Origin: Clostridiaceae bacterium | Lineage (GTDB): Bacteria; Bacillota; Clostridia; Oscillospirales; Acutalibacteraceae | NCBI GenBank assembly: GCA_904502175.1 | Contig: CAJGDU010000028.1 | Span: forward strand, 1 to 10,422 | Length of the DNA: 10,422 nt | Reading direction: 5' to 3' | Part shown: positions 1 through 5,966 of the stretch, one piece after another | Layout: each line of letters opens with the position of its first letter | Numbering within the stretch: the stretch's first letter is position 1 | Translations under genes and position numbers: made by a program | Notes under the pieces: model-generated | Databases searched by the model: none | The model's input: only the letters and a program-made list of their open reading frames with translations | What the model was told of the DNA's origin: nothing

Positions 1-966
1 GGTCTTTCCGCTGCCGGTGACGCCGTAGAGGAGCGACACCCCGCCGCCTTCCGCCCAGCGGGACTTCAGGCCGTCGAAGGCCGTCTGCTGTTCGGGTTCC
101 AGAAGGATGGGGGTCTGTTCCCCTTTTTCCGGCACATCGTACGGCCGGCGATACACTTCCTGCTCGTAGTATTCGACGACGCCCTTGGCGAGGAGCCCTT
201 TCAGGACCGCCTCCGTGACGCCGGTGAAATAGCAGAGTTCCCGGACCGAGCAGGTGCCGACCCGGAACAGTTCCAGGGCCGTGGCCAGCTGCTTTTTGGT
301 CAGCTTCTCGGGAAACGCGAGGAGGTCTTCCTCGCTGCCGACCTCCGGGGACAGGCGGACCATGCGTACGGTGGCGTCTCCCACCGAGCGGACCGCGTCG
401 TAGTCCCGGACCAGGATGCCCTGTCTCGCGAGGTCATCGGGCAGGTCGGACTCGAGGTCGAGTCCGAGGTCCGAGAGGATGATCTTCTTTTTCACATAGC
501 CCTTGCGGTGGGACAGATAGTCGACGACCGTCTGCGCATCGCCCTCGAACTCCTGAGAATGACGGTAGTTCTCCGCGACGGCGTAGGCCGCCATGGTCCG
601 CAGGTTGGCACCGGCGGGGATCATGGTCCTCAGGGCATCAAAAAGAGTACAAAAGGTGCGTTCCCTCATGTACTCGGCCAGTTTGATCATTTCTCCGTCG
701 ATGAGCGGTGTCTTGTCGAGCACCGCCTCCACGGACTTGTATTTGCTGAGAGGGAGACCGTCTTCCTGCAGGGCTTCCGCCAGCGGCCGCAACGCGATGA
801 CGACCGCCTGACGCAGCTGAGAACCCTTTCCGAAAGGCACCATGACGCGGCAGCCCACGGCAAGGTGTTCCGTGAACGGCTCCGGCACCAGGTACCCGAA
901 AAGGCGATCGAAATGGTATGACGCGTTCTCTACCGCAACGCTTGCAACCAGTCCGGTGTCCTGCAT
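1..966 (-). CDS. priA: Primosomal replication restart helicase PriA, N-terminal part (3' end beyond window)
   Basis: PriA is a 3'-to-5' DNA helicase that recognises stalled or collapsed forks in the cytoplasm and reloads the replicative helicase. Only the first 322 residues are present. The N-terminal 3'-DNA-binding domain is visible: GYLVPE near residue 24 and the family signature GCRVMVPFGKG near residues 38-48, followed by a stretch resembling the winged-helix linker. The last visible residues are GVTGSGKT, the Walker A ATP-binding loop, which ends exactly at base 1. The DEAH helicase core and the zinc-binding cysteines must lie outside. The ATG at 964-966 is preceded by GGAGGG (971-976) at 4 nt, which is rather close, but the protein start matches the family well. 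It follows rpoZ after 27 bp, in the same operon. In B. subtilis coaBC normally sits between these two genes and is absent here. Identity is very secure. Confidence 0.95.
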   Translation of the reverse strand, partial: MQDTGLVASVAVENASYHFDRLFGYLVPEPFTEHLAVGCRVMVPFGKGSQLRQAVVIALRPLAEALQEDGLPLSKYKSVEAVLDKTPLIDGEMIKLAEYMRERTFCTLFDALRTMIPAGANLRTMAAYAVAENYRHSQEFEGDAQTVVDYLSHRKGYVKKKIILSDLGLDLESDLPDDLARQGILVRDYDAVRSVGDATVRMVRLSPEVGSEEDLLAFPEKLTKKQLATALELFRVGTCSVRELCYFTGVTEAVLKGLLAKGVVEYYEQEVYRRPYDVPEKGEQTPILLEPEQQTAFDGLKSRWAEGGGVSLLYGVTGSGKT

Positions 967-993
967 AGGTCCCTCCAAAGAGTATGGTGTTCC

Positions 994-1230
994 TTAAAGA
1001 TCGCGGATCTCAAGGGGTTCTTCGATGGTGTATTCCCCGTCGAGGAGTTTCTCCAGCGCCATGGACACCGGCTTCTCGGTGAGGATCTCCCCTTCCATGT
1101 TCGCCTCGTCAGAGATCTCACGGGCGAGCTTGGCGGTGGCGGAGACGAGAGAATAGCGGCTGATGTTCTTTTCGCCGGCTTCCCCTTCCAGAAGGTTTTT
1201 CAGATCGGGATTGAATGTGGTATCTGCCAT
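994..1230 (-). CDS. rpoZ: RNA polymerase omega subunit
   Basis: The 78-residue product has the length and sequence of the Gram-positive omega subunit, which binds the beta' subunit and helps assemble and stabilise core RNA polymerase. The family motif is visible as SRYSLVSATAKLAREI at about residues 24-39, followed by an acidic C-terminal half with the usual KPV segment (residues 53-55). The ATG start has a purine-rich site, AAAGGAAG (1239-1246), inside the last codons of gmk, only 5 bp from the gmk stop, so translational coupling is likely. The position directly after gmk is the standard Firmicutes arrangement. Nothing appears damaged. Confidence 0.93.
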   Translation of the reverse strand: MADTTFNPDLKNLLEGEAGEKNISRYSLVSATAKLAREISDEANMEGEILTEKPVSMALEKLLDGEYTIEEPLEIRDL

Positions 1231-1235
1231 GATGT

Positions 1236-1847
1236 TTACTTCCTTTCGAGCTCTTCTTCGGTTTCCGGTGTGCCTTCCCGCAGGTGGCGGCGGTGCCGGT
1301 AGATGAGCTCCAGTATGTTCTCGACCGCGTTTTCGAGGCGGTCGTTCACGATGATGTAGTCGTAGTCGGTGGCCATGTTGATCTCGCCGCGGGCGATCTC
1401 CAGCCGCTGGGCGATCTCTTCCGGCGTCTCCGTGCTGCGGCCCTCCAGACGGGTCCGAAGCGCGTGGAACGACGGCGGCATGAGGAACATGGTACAGACG
1501 TCGGGCTGCTGCTTTTTGATTTTTGTGGCGCCCTGGACTTCGATCTCCAGGATGACGGTCATGCCCTTGCTGACCCAGTCGTAGACCGGCGCCTTCGGGG
1601 TGCCGTAATAGTTGCTGCCGTACCGGGCATATTCGAGCATTTCGCCGTTTTGGATCTTTTCCTCGAACTCCTCCTGAGAGACGAAATAGTAGTTCACGCC
1701 GTCCACTTCGCCCGGGCGGGGCTTCCGTGTGGTCATGGAGACGGAGACGATGATCTTCTCGTCTTTTTTCAGGAGTTCGCTGATGACCGTATCTTTTCCG
1801 ACACCGGAAGGGCCAGAAAGGACCAGAACGAAGCCGCTGTTGTTCAT
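1236..1847 (-). CDS. gmk: Guanylate kinase
   Basis: This cytoplasmic enzyme phosphorylates GMP to GDP using ATP, an essential step in GTP and dGTP supply. The 203-residue length is typical. Visible motifs are the P-loop GPSGVGKDT (residues 12-20), the GMP-binding segment SMTTRKPRPGE (37-47) with the following GVNYYF, the EIEVQGA motif (101-107) and an arginine-rich lid region around residues 131-150. Many guanylate kinases have GKGT or GKST in the P-loop; Asp at position 19 is a mild variant and not obviously inactivating. The start ATG has GGAGG (1856-1860) embedded in the last codons of remA, whose stop is 3 bp upstream, so the two genes are probably translationally coupled. Confidence 0.96.
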   Translation of the reverse strand: MNNSGFVLVLSGPSGVGKDTVISELLKKDEKIIVSVSMTTRKPRPGEVDGVNYYFVSQEEFEEKIQNGEMLEYARYGSNYYGTPKAPVYDWVSKGMTVILEIEVQGATKIKKQQPDVCTMFLMPPSFHALRTRLEGRSTETPEEIAQRLEIARGEINMATDYDYIIVNDRLENAVENILELIYRHRRHLREGTPETEEELERK

Positions 1848-1850
1848 GCC

Positions 1851-2105
1851 TTAAGCCTCCTCGTTCTCTTCGTCGCCCGAAATACGGGCTCTCAGGGTCT
1901 CAGGCTGGAGATAGGACAACACGACCTGGTCCGTATCGGTCAGGATGACCGCCTTGCTCTTCCGACCCTGGGTGGCGTCGATGAGCGTCCCCTTTTCCTT
2001 GCTCCCCTGGACGATGCGCCGGATGGGGGCGGACTCGGGGCTGACGATGGCAATGATGCGGTCTGCGTTGACGCAGTTGCCAAAGCCGATATTTACCAGT
2101 TTCAA
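1851..2105 (-). CDS. remA: RemA-family DNA-binding regulator (DUF370)
   Basis: The 84-residue protein matches RemA, the small DNA-binding regulator that in B. subtilis activates biofilm matrix operons and osmoprotectant uptake. Conserved segments include NIGFGN (5-10), NADRIIAIVSPESAPIRR (13-30), LIDATQGRKSKAVI (41-54) and the QPET motif (67-70). Arg16 and the Arg29-Arg30 pair lie in the stretch associated with DNA contact in characterised RemA proteins. The start is TTG at 2103-2105: an in-frame TGA lies three codons upstream and no ATG or GTG lies between, so the only other option would be a very rare ATT. A GGAG site (2116-2119) lies 10 nt ahead. The C-terminal tail is acidic and its codons supply the gmk ribosome site. 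The targets in this organism are unknown; in lineages without a Bacillus-type matrix operon they must differ. Confidence 0.9.
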   Translation of the reverse strand: MKLVNIGFGNCVNADRIIAIVSPESAPIRRIVQGSKEKGTLIDATQGRKSKAVILTDTDQVVLSYLQPETLRARISGDEENEEA

Positions 2106-2115
2106 CGAAATTCAA

Positions 2116-2119
2116 CTCC
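2116..2119 (-). promoter_or_regulatory. Ribosome binding site supporting the remA TTG start
   Basis: GGAG lies 10 nt upstream of the TTG at 2103-2105. An in-frame stop codon between this site and the start excludes any longer RemA, so the site fixes TTG as the start. Long spacing together with TTG predicts modest translation. Confidence 0.6.
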
Positions 2120-2132
2120 AGTCGGACAGGTC

Positions 2133-3011
2133 TTATTCGATGTTCTGGACCTGTTCTCTGATTTTTTCTACATCGCCCTTGATCTCCAGGACTCTGGACG
2201 TGATCTCCAGGTCGGAGCACTTGGAGCCGATGGTGTTGGCTTCACGGTTGATCTCCTGGACCAGGAAATCCATCTTCCGGCCGACGGCGCCCTCGTCCTC
2301 GAACATGGACTTGAGCTGGTCGATATGGCTGTGGAGACGGACGGTCTCCTCGTCGACCGCGACCTTGTCCGCGTAGATGGCGGCTTCCGTCAGAAGGCGC
2401 TGCTCATCGACTTTCACGTCGCCGACGAGGTCCCGGATGCGGGCTTTGATCTTCTCGTTATACTCCCGCACCGTTTCCGGAGAGCGGGCCTCCACGAACT
2501 TCGTGAGCTCGAGGATATGGTCGGCCTTCTCACAGATGTCGGCCTTCAGCTTTTCGCCTTCCTTTTCCCGCATGGCGATGAACTTGTCGGTGGCCTCGGT
2601 GAGGACCGGAAGAACAGCGGCCCAGATGGCCTCTTCGTCCGTCGCCACTTTGTGGACGGCCAGGACGTCGTTGAACCGCGCAAGGGTCATGGAAGACGCG
2701 TCGTTGCGGATGTCATAGGTGTCGGAGAGGTCCTGCAGAGCGGTGAGATAGGCCTTCGCGAGACCGTGGTTCACCTGGACCTCCACGTCGGCGGCGTTCA
2801 GTTCCAGAATGGAAACGCTGCACTCTGTTTTTCCGCGGGCAACGCGGGTCGACAGATAGGATTTGATTCTCTCTTCGAGAAAACTGTACTGTCTCGGGAC
2901 TCTGGTCGAAAGCTCGAAGTACCGGTGGTTCACACTTTTCAGTTCCACCGAGATGGAGAGCTCCGTGCTTTCCGACTGAGCACGCCCGAAACCGGTCATA
3001 CTTCTGGTCAT
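2133..3011 (-). CDS. yicC: YicC/YloC family endoribonuclease
   Basis: The 292-residue product is a full-length YicC-family protein. The N-terminal domain starts with the signature SMTGFGRA (residues 4-11) and continues with SVELKSVNHRYFE (21-33). The C-terminal DUF1732 domain carries the conserved block HSHIDQLKSMF (227-237), then VGRKMDFLVQEINREANT (243-260) and GSK. Members in E. coli and B. subtilis (YloC) have been reported as manganese-dependent endoribonucleases, and E. coli YicC has been linked to small-RNA turnover. The long charged middle section (about 140-215) is predicted helical. The ATG is preceded by GAGGAG (3021-3026) at 9 nt. It is the first gene of the yicC-remA-gmk-rpoZ-priA operon and follows a strong sigma-A promoter. 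Substrates here are unknown. Confidence 0.93.
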   Translation of the reverse strand: MTRSMTGFGRAQSESTELSISVELKSVNHRYFELSTRVPRQYSFLEERIKSYLSTRVARGKTECSVSILELNAADVEVQVNHGLAKAYLTALQDLSDTYDIRNDASSMTLARFNDVLAVHKVATDEEAIWAAVLPVLTEATDKFIAMREKEGEKLKADICEKADHILELTKFVEARSPETVREYNEKIKARIRDLVGDVKVDEQRLLTEAAIYADKVAVDEETVRLHSHIDQLKSMFEDEGAVGRKMDFLVQEINREANTIGSKCSDLEITSRVLEIKGDVEKIREQVQNIE

Positions 3012-3029
3012 ATTCGGTTACTCCTCTGT

Positions 3030-3067
3030 CAGGCGATTTGGCTCTTCAAAACGGCCCTTTTTGCCTG
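3030..3067 (-). other. Possible weak stem in the yicC leader RNA
   Basis: Within the predicted yicC leader, CAGGC (3063-3067) can pair with GCCTG (3030-3034), with a smaller inner GGC/GCC pairing. The stem ends just before the GAGGAG ribosome site. It has no T-run, so it is not a terminator. It may be chance. Confidence 0.2.
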
Positions 3068-3080
3068 AAACGTACCCTTT

Positions 3081-3109
3081 ATTATACAAGAAATAAGGAA
3101 GCGTTGCAA
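3081..3109 (-). promoter_or_regulatory. Sigma-A-type promoter for the yicC-remA-gmk-rpoZ-priA operon
   Basis: On the minus strand TTGCAA (3104-3109) is followed after exactly 17 nt by a perfect TATAAT (3081-3086). It lies right after the rluB stop codon in the only AT-rich stretch between the two genes. The predicted start of transcription is around 3073-3075, giving a leader of about 62-64 nt before the yicC ATG. This is the strongest promoter visible in the window. Confidence 0.8.
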
Positions 3110-3114
3110 ACTGC

Positions 3115-3843
3115 TCAGGAACGGGAGGCCCGTTTGAGGGCGGCCACTTCCTGCGGGGTCAGCTCCCGCCATTTCCCCTGCTGCAGCATGCCGAGTTTCA
3201 CGGGGCCGATGGCGGTCCGCTTCAGACGGGCCACTTCGAGCCCGAGGGCCTCGCACATTTTGCGGATCTGGCGGTTGCGGCCCTCACAGAGCGTGACTTC
3301 CAGCACGGTCCGGTCGTCATACTTCTGCAGGACGCGGACTTCCGCGGGCAGCGTCTTTTTGCCGTCGATCATCATGCCCGCCATCATCTGTGCCATCTGG
3401 TCCTCGGTGATGTCCGGCCGGATGGTGACCCGGTAGACTTTACTGACGTGCCGGGATGGATGGGTCATGTTGTTGGCGAAGGCGCCGTCGTTCGTAAACA
3501 GCAGCAGACCTTCCGAATCGCGGTCGAGCCTGCCGACCGGATAGACCCGCGCGCCGACGTCCGAAACCAGTTCCGCCACGCACTTGCGGTCCATCTCGTC
3601 GCTCATGGTCGAGATGAACCCGCGGGGCTTGTGCAGCATGAGATAGAGCATCTCTTTCTCCTGCCGGACTTTCCGGCCCTCCACCGTGACCTGGTCCCGT
3701 TTCGGGTCGACCTTGTCGCCGATATGGGCCGTCTCGCCGTTGACTTTGACTTTTCCGGCGGCGATGAGCTCCTCGCTTTTCCGGCGGGACGCAATGCCGC
3801 AGTCCGCCATGTATTTCTGTAACCGAATGGTGTTGTCTGCCAT
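3115..3843 (-). CDS. rluB: 23S rRNA pseudouridine synthase, RluB/RsuA family
   Basis: The 242-residue protein is an RsuA/RluB-type pseudouridine synthase that isomerises a uridine in RNA, most likely in helix 89 of 23S rRNA as for B. subtilis and E. coli RluB. An S4 RNA-binding domain occupies residues 6-60 (RLQKYMADCGIASRRKSEE). The catalytic motif is GRLDRDSEGLLLFTND (104-119) with Asp107 as the nucleophile. KVYRV (135-139) and EGRNRQIRKM (187-196) are the other conserved motifs. The ATG at 3841-3843 is preceded by AAGGAG (3854-3859) at 10 nt and gives the usual family N-terminus. The open frame continues upstream, but only through the terminator hairpin and antisense to nothing plausible. 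The gene sits in the scpAB neighbourhood, as in B. subtilis. RluB versus another RsuA paralogue cannot be fully separated by eye. Confidence 0.9.
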   Translation of the reverse strand: MADNTIRLQKYMADCGIASRRKSEELIAAGKVKVNGETAHIGDKVDPKRDQVTVEGRKVRQEKEMLYLMLHKPRGFISTMSDEMDRKCVAELVSDVGARVYPVGRLDRDSEGLLLFTNDGAFANNMTHPSRHVSKVYRVTIRPDITEDQMAQMMAGMMIDGKKTLPAEVRVLQKYDDRTVLEVTLCEGRNRQIRKMCEALGLEVARLKRTAIGPVKLGMLQQGKWRELTPQEVAALKRASRS

Positions 3844-3860
3844 TGGGGTCAAGCTCCTTG

Positions 3861-3901
3861 AATACAACAATACGCAACCACTCTTTGCAGAGTGGCTGCG
3901 T
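3861..3901 (-). terminator. Intrinsic terminator or attenuator between ytfJ and rluB
   Basis: On the minus strand a 13-bp stem (arms 3889-3901 and 3872-3884, one G-T wobble) encloses a GCAA tetraloop (3885-3888). It is followed by a T-rich but interrupted tail, TATTGTTGTATT (3861-3872, sharing the last stem base). Read on the plus strand the hairpin is not followed by Ts, so it works for minus-strand transcripts leaving ytfJ. The tail is imperfect and the rluB ribosome site begins just beyond it, so partial read-through into rluB is likely. Confidence 0.72.
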
Positions 3902-3905
3902 CTGT

Positions 3906-3920
3906 AACGTATGATACGTT
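3906..3920. repeat. 15-bp perfect dyad next to the ytfJ stop
   Basis: AACGTAT and ATACGTT flank a single central base, giving a perfect inverted repeat with 7-bp arms that touches the ytfJ stop codon. The one-base centre cannot form an RNA loop, so if functional it would be a protein-binding dyad. A TATCAT sequence inside it (3911-3916, minus strand) could serve as a -10 box for rluB, but no good -35 is seen. Confidence 0.45.
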
Positions 3921-4294
3921 TATTTGTTTCTGTTGATGAAACCGGTGACCTTGTCGAACATGTCGGGAACAAGGTTGACCATTCTCTCAGCAGCGTTGTC
4001 ATAAGCCGTGATGTGTTTGAGCGTGACTTCGCCGTTCTGGATGAGAAGGAAGGCGACCGGGGTAATGGTGACGCCGGCGCCGCCGCAGCCGCCAAAGAGT
4101 TCCTGGCTGCCGGTGGACGGGAAGTCGGAGCCGCCGCTGGCAAAGCCGTAAGTGACTTTGGAGACCGGGATGATGGTCATGCCGGATTCGGTGTAGACCG
4201 GATCGCCGATGATGGTCGAAACATCGATCATATCTTTTACTTTTTCAATGGTTGTTGCAAGCAGTCCTGCTGCGGAGATCGTCTCTTTACTCAT
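3920..4294 (-). CDS. ytfJ: YtfJ/GerW family spore protein
   Basis: The 124-residue product belongs to the YtfJ (GerW) family, a forespore-expressed protein in B. subtilis needed for normal germination with some germinants. Conserved features are VSTIIGDPVYTESGMTIIPV (25-44), SKVTYGFASGGSDF (45-58), a glycine-rich turn GGCGGAG (68-74) and the ITPVAFLLI strand (77-85). There is no signal peptide. The biochemical activity is unknown. The ATG has an AGGTGG site (4304-4309) 9 nt upstream and begins 17 bp after the DUF2953 stop, so the two genes are one unit. Pairing of a ytfJ-type gene with a membrane DUF2953 protein is common in Clostridia. Homologues also occur in non-sporulating relatives, so it suggests but does not prove sporulation. 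The terminator directly follows. Confidence 0.88.
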   Translation of the reverse strand: MSKETISAAGLLATTIEKVKDMIDVSTIIGDPVYTESGMTIIPVSKVTYGFASGGSDFPSTGSQELFGGCGGAGVTITPVAFLLIQNGEVTLKHITAYDNAAERMVNLVPDMFDKVTGFINRNK

Positions 4295-4311
4295 TTGAAA
4301 GCACCACCTAA

Positions 4312-5352
4312 TTAATTATTTTCTTTTAAAGCCGACTCAGCAGTCTGCCTTAAGTATTTTGCGTCTCTCTCTTCGATCATGGCCTTCTTGTTTGCCCGGA
4401 TGCGGGAGCTGTTGTCTTTGACGACTCCCGTCGTCTCCTTGCCGACTTTCAGGAAGAACGGAAGGAACGGGCCGAGCACCCGGAGAGGCCGGAATGCGAT
4501 CTGATTGTGCAAGGAAGCTTTCTGCTTCGTTGCCAGGAAGTCCGGCGTGAGCTCGATGTCATATTTGCGGACCTTCATGTTTCTGGTCAGGAAACTCATG
4601 GCCGGGAATACGACCGATGCGACCTGGCCGTATTTGATGGCGGTGTCCGCGGCATCTTCGCCGGTGACCGTGAAGCCGATCTGAAGGTTTTTGATGGTAA
4701 ATCGCTTCCGGATCACCTTGGACAGGGTCCCTTTGCCCTGTGCTCCGATGAAGGCCATGAGGGCCAGAACGGAGCTGGCATCGAACCCGTCGATAAAGCT
4801 CTTGCCGTTGATGTAGGCGCCTTCCAGGTCAAACGTGTCAACCCTCTCTTTGATGGCTGCCAGTTTGGAGACCTGAGATTCATCCACAACAGCGGGCAGT
4901 GGCTGGCCGGCCGCCTCTGCTGCTTCCGCAGTTCTGAGCGCGTCCTCTGCCTTTTTCATTTCAGCGTTGAGTCTGACTTCTTCTTCCTGGATCCTGGTTG
5001 CTTCCCCGGCTAAGGACTCAGCAGTTTTGATCTCGTTCTTCACTGCCATTTTGTCTCTCATGCCGATGGTTTTCTCCTGAACAGTCCCCGCTGCTCGGGG
5101 GCCTGCGGAGCCCAGGTGATGGCGGGCAAAGTTGAACATCCTCTTCCCGCGCGCTTTGAGCTTCGGCGAGAAGGGAACCAGTCCCAGCCCCAGGAAACCA
5201 TACTTCAGCTTCAGGCGGAATCCGTCATCTTCATCGAAGTCCACTTTCACGCCGACCTTGACCCAGAGAAGGAACAAGATGAGCAGGACGGTCAGGATGA
5301 CGATGACCCAGACAATGTTCATTACCCAAAGGAGTATTTTCAGAAAAGCCAA
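4312..5352 (-). CDS. DUF2953 membrane-anchored protein of unknown function
   Basis: The 346-residue protein has one strong N-terminal membrane segment (about residues 5-34), a charged juxtamembrane stretch (about 37-75), and a long Ala/Glu/Lys-rich helical region (about 92-150) that looks like a coiled coil. A C-terminal part then carries the DUF2953-like motif TGEDAADTAIKYGQ (230-243) followed by a hydrophobic segment and the IELTPDF strand (266-272). A second hydrophobic stretch, VLGPFLPFFLKV (292-303), is too short to be a sure membrane span. The start is TTG at 5350-5352, chosen because an in-frame TGA lies two codons upstream and a near-perfect ribosome site (5360-5370) is well placed. 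It sits between scpB and ytfJ. No enzymatic motif is visible; a structural or scaffold role at the membrane is only a guess. Confidence 0.8.
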   Translation of the reverse strand: MAFLKILLWVMNIVWVIVILTVLLILFLLWVKVGVKVDFDEDDGFRLKLKYGFLGLGLVPFSPKLKARGKRMFNFARHHLGSAGPRAAGTVQEKTIGMRDKMAVKNEIKTAESLAGEATRIQEEEVRLNAEMKKAEDALRTAEAAEAAGQPLPAVVDESQVSKLAAIKERVDTFDLEGAYINGKSFIDGFDASSVLALMAFIGAQGKGTLSKVIRKRFTIKNLQIGFTVTGEDAADTAIKYGQVASVVFPAMSFLTRNMKVRKYDIELTPDFLATKQKASLHNQIAFRPLRVLGPFLPFFLKVGKETTGVVKDNSSRIRANKKAMIEERDAKYLRQTAESALKENN

Positions 5353-5359
5353 TATTCAA

Positions 5360-5370
5360 CACCTCCTCCT
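5360..5370 (-). promoter_or_regulatory. Strong ribosome binding site for the DUF2953 TTG start
   Basis: AGGAGGAGGTG is a near-complete complement to the 16S rRNA 3' end, 7 nt ahead of the TTG at 5350-5352. It is the strongest Shine-Dalgarno sequence in the window and may offset the weak start codon. Confidence 0.8.
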
Positions 5371-5382
5371 TTATGAAAATTT

Positions 5383-5961
5383 TCAATTGATACCGTCAGA
5401 GGTCTCGTCGGAGGTTGGTTCCTCGTCCGTTTCCGGAGCTTCCGGAACTTCTTTTTCCGGAAGCGGAGGAAGTTCCTCCAGCGATTCTATGCAGAAGCAC
5501 CGCAGAAATGCGGGCGTCGTGCCGTAAACGATGGGCCGGCCGGGAAGGTCGAGACGACCTTTCTCCTCAATGAGGCCCTTTTGCGTCAGAGACATGATGA
5601 CACCGGAACAGTCGACACCGCGGACCTGCTCGACGAACGCTTTCGTGACGGGCTGGTTGTAGGCGATGACGGCCAGGACTTCGAAGGCGGCGCCGGACAG
5701 CGGCGTGTTCTTCTTCATGGCCAGCACCTGCCGGACCGGTTCGGAGAACTCGGTGCGGGTGCAGAGCTGGACCTGGTCCCCCAGGCGTTTCAGCACCAGA
5801 CCGCTCTGACGTTGGTCCAGCGCCTCTTTCAGGGAATTGACCGCGGCATCGATATCCGACTCAGGCAGTTCCAGGGCCGCGGCGATCCGTTTGACCGGCA
5901 GCGGGTCGCCCGCTGCGAACAGGATGGCTTCCAGGGCCCCCTGCAGCTCTTGCTGGTTCAA
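5383..5961 (-). CDS. scpB: Segregation and condensation protein ScpB
   Basis: ScpB is a winged-helix kleisin-interacting subunit that, with ScpA and Smc, forms the bacterial condensin that compacts and segregates chromosomes. The protein is 192 residues from the preferred start. The opening ALEAILFAAGDPL, the central LSGAAFEVLAVIAYNQPVT, and the block GRPIVYGTT...F followed by SLEELPPLP are characteristic. A short acidic tail rich in Glu, Asp and Thr follows, as in many family members. The frame is open to a TTG at 5968-5970 that overlaps the scpA stop, but GAGGAG (5971-5976) would then touch the start codon. The TTG at 5959-5961 gives 9-nt spacing and is preferred. DUF2953 follows 30 bp downstream. 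Confidence 0.93.
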   Translation of the reverse strand: MNQQELQGALEAILFAAGDPLPVKRIAAALELPESDIDAAVNSLKEALDQRQSGLVLKRLGDQVQLCTRTEFSEPVRQVLAMKKNTPLSGAAFEVLAVIAYNQPVTKAFVEQVRGVDCSGVIMSLTQKGLIEEKGRLDLPGRPIVYGTTPAFLRCFCIESLEELPPLPEKEVPEAPETDEEPTSDETSDGIN

Positions 5962-5966
5962 ACGTG

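Noticed and set aside
12..19. The Asp in the guanylate kinase P-loop (GKDT) as an inactivating change
   Set aside because: The essential Gly, Lys and Thr are kept and the remaining motifs are intact, so it looks like a natural variant. The range given is in protein residues of gmk.
1284..3068. A 594-codon open frame on the plus strand opposite gmk, remA and yicC
   Set aside because: It lies wholly antisense to three well-recognised genes, its product resembles no family and is skewed toward Asp, Val, Leu and Gly, and GC-rich codon use on the true strand explains the lack of stops.
3873..3900. The hairpin read as a plus-strand terminator
   Set aside because: No T-run follows it on the plus strand and no plus-strand gene precedes it.
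3844..4143. Upstream extension of the rluB frame to about 342 residues
   Set aside because: The extension runs through the terminator hairpin and out of frame across ytfJ, with low-complexity Ala/Ser/Pro sequence; the ATG at 3841-3843 has a good ribosome site and family N-terminus.
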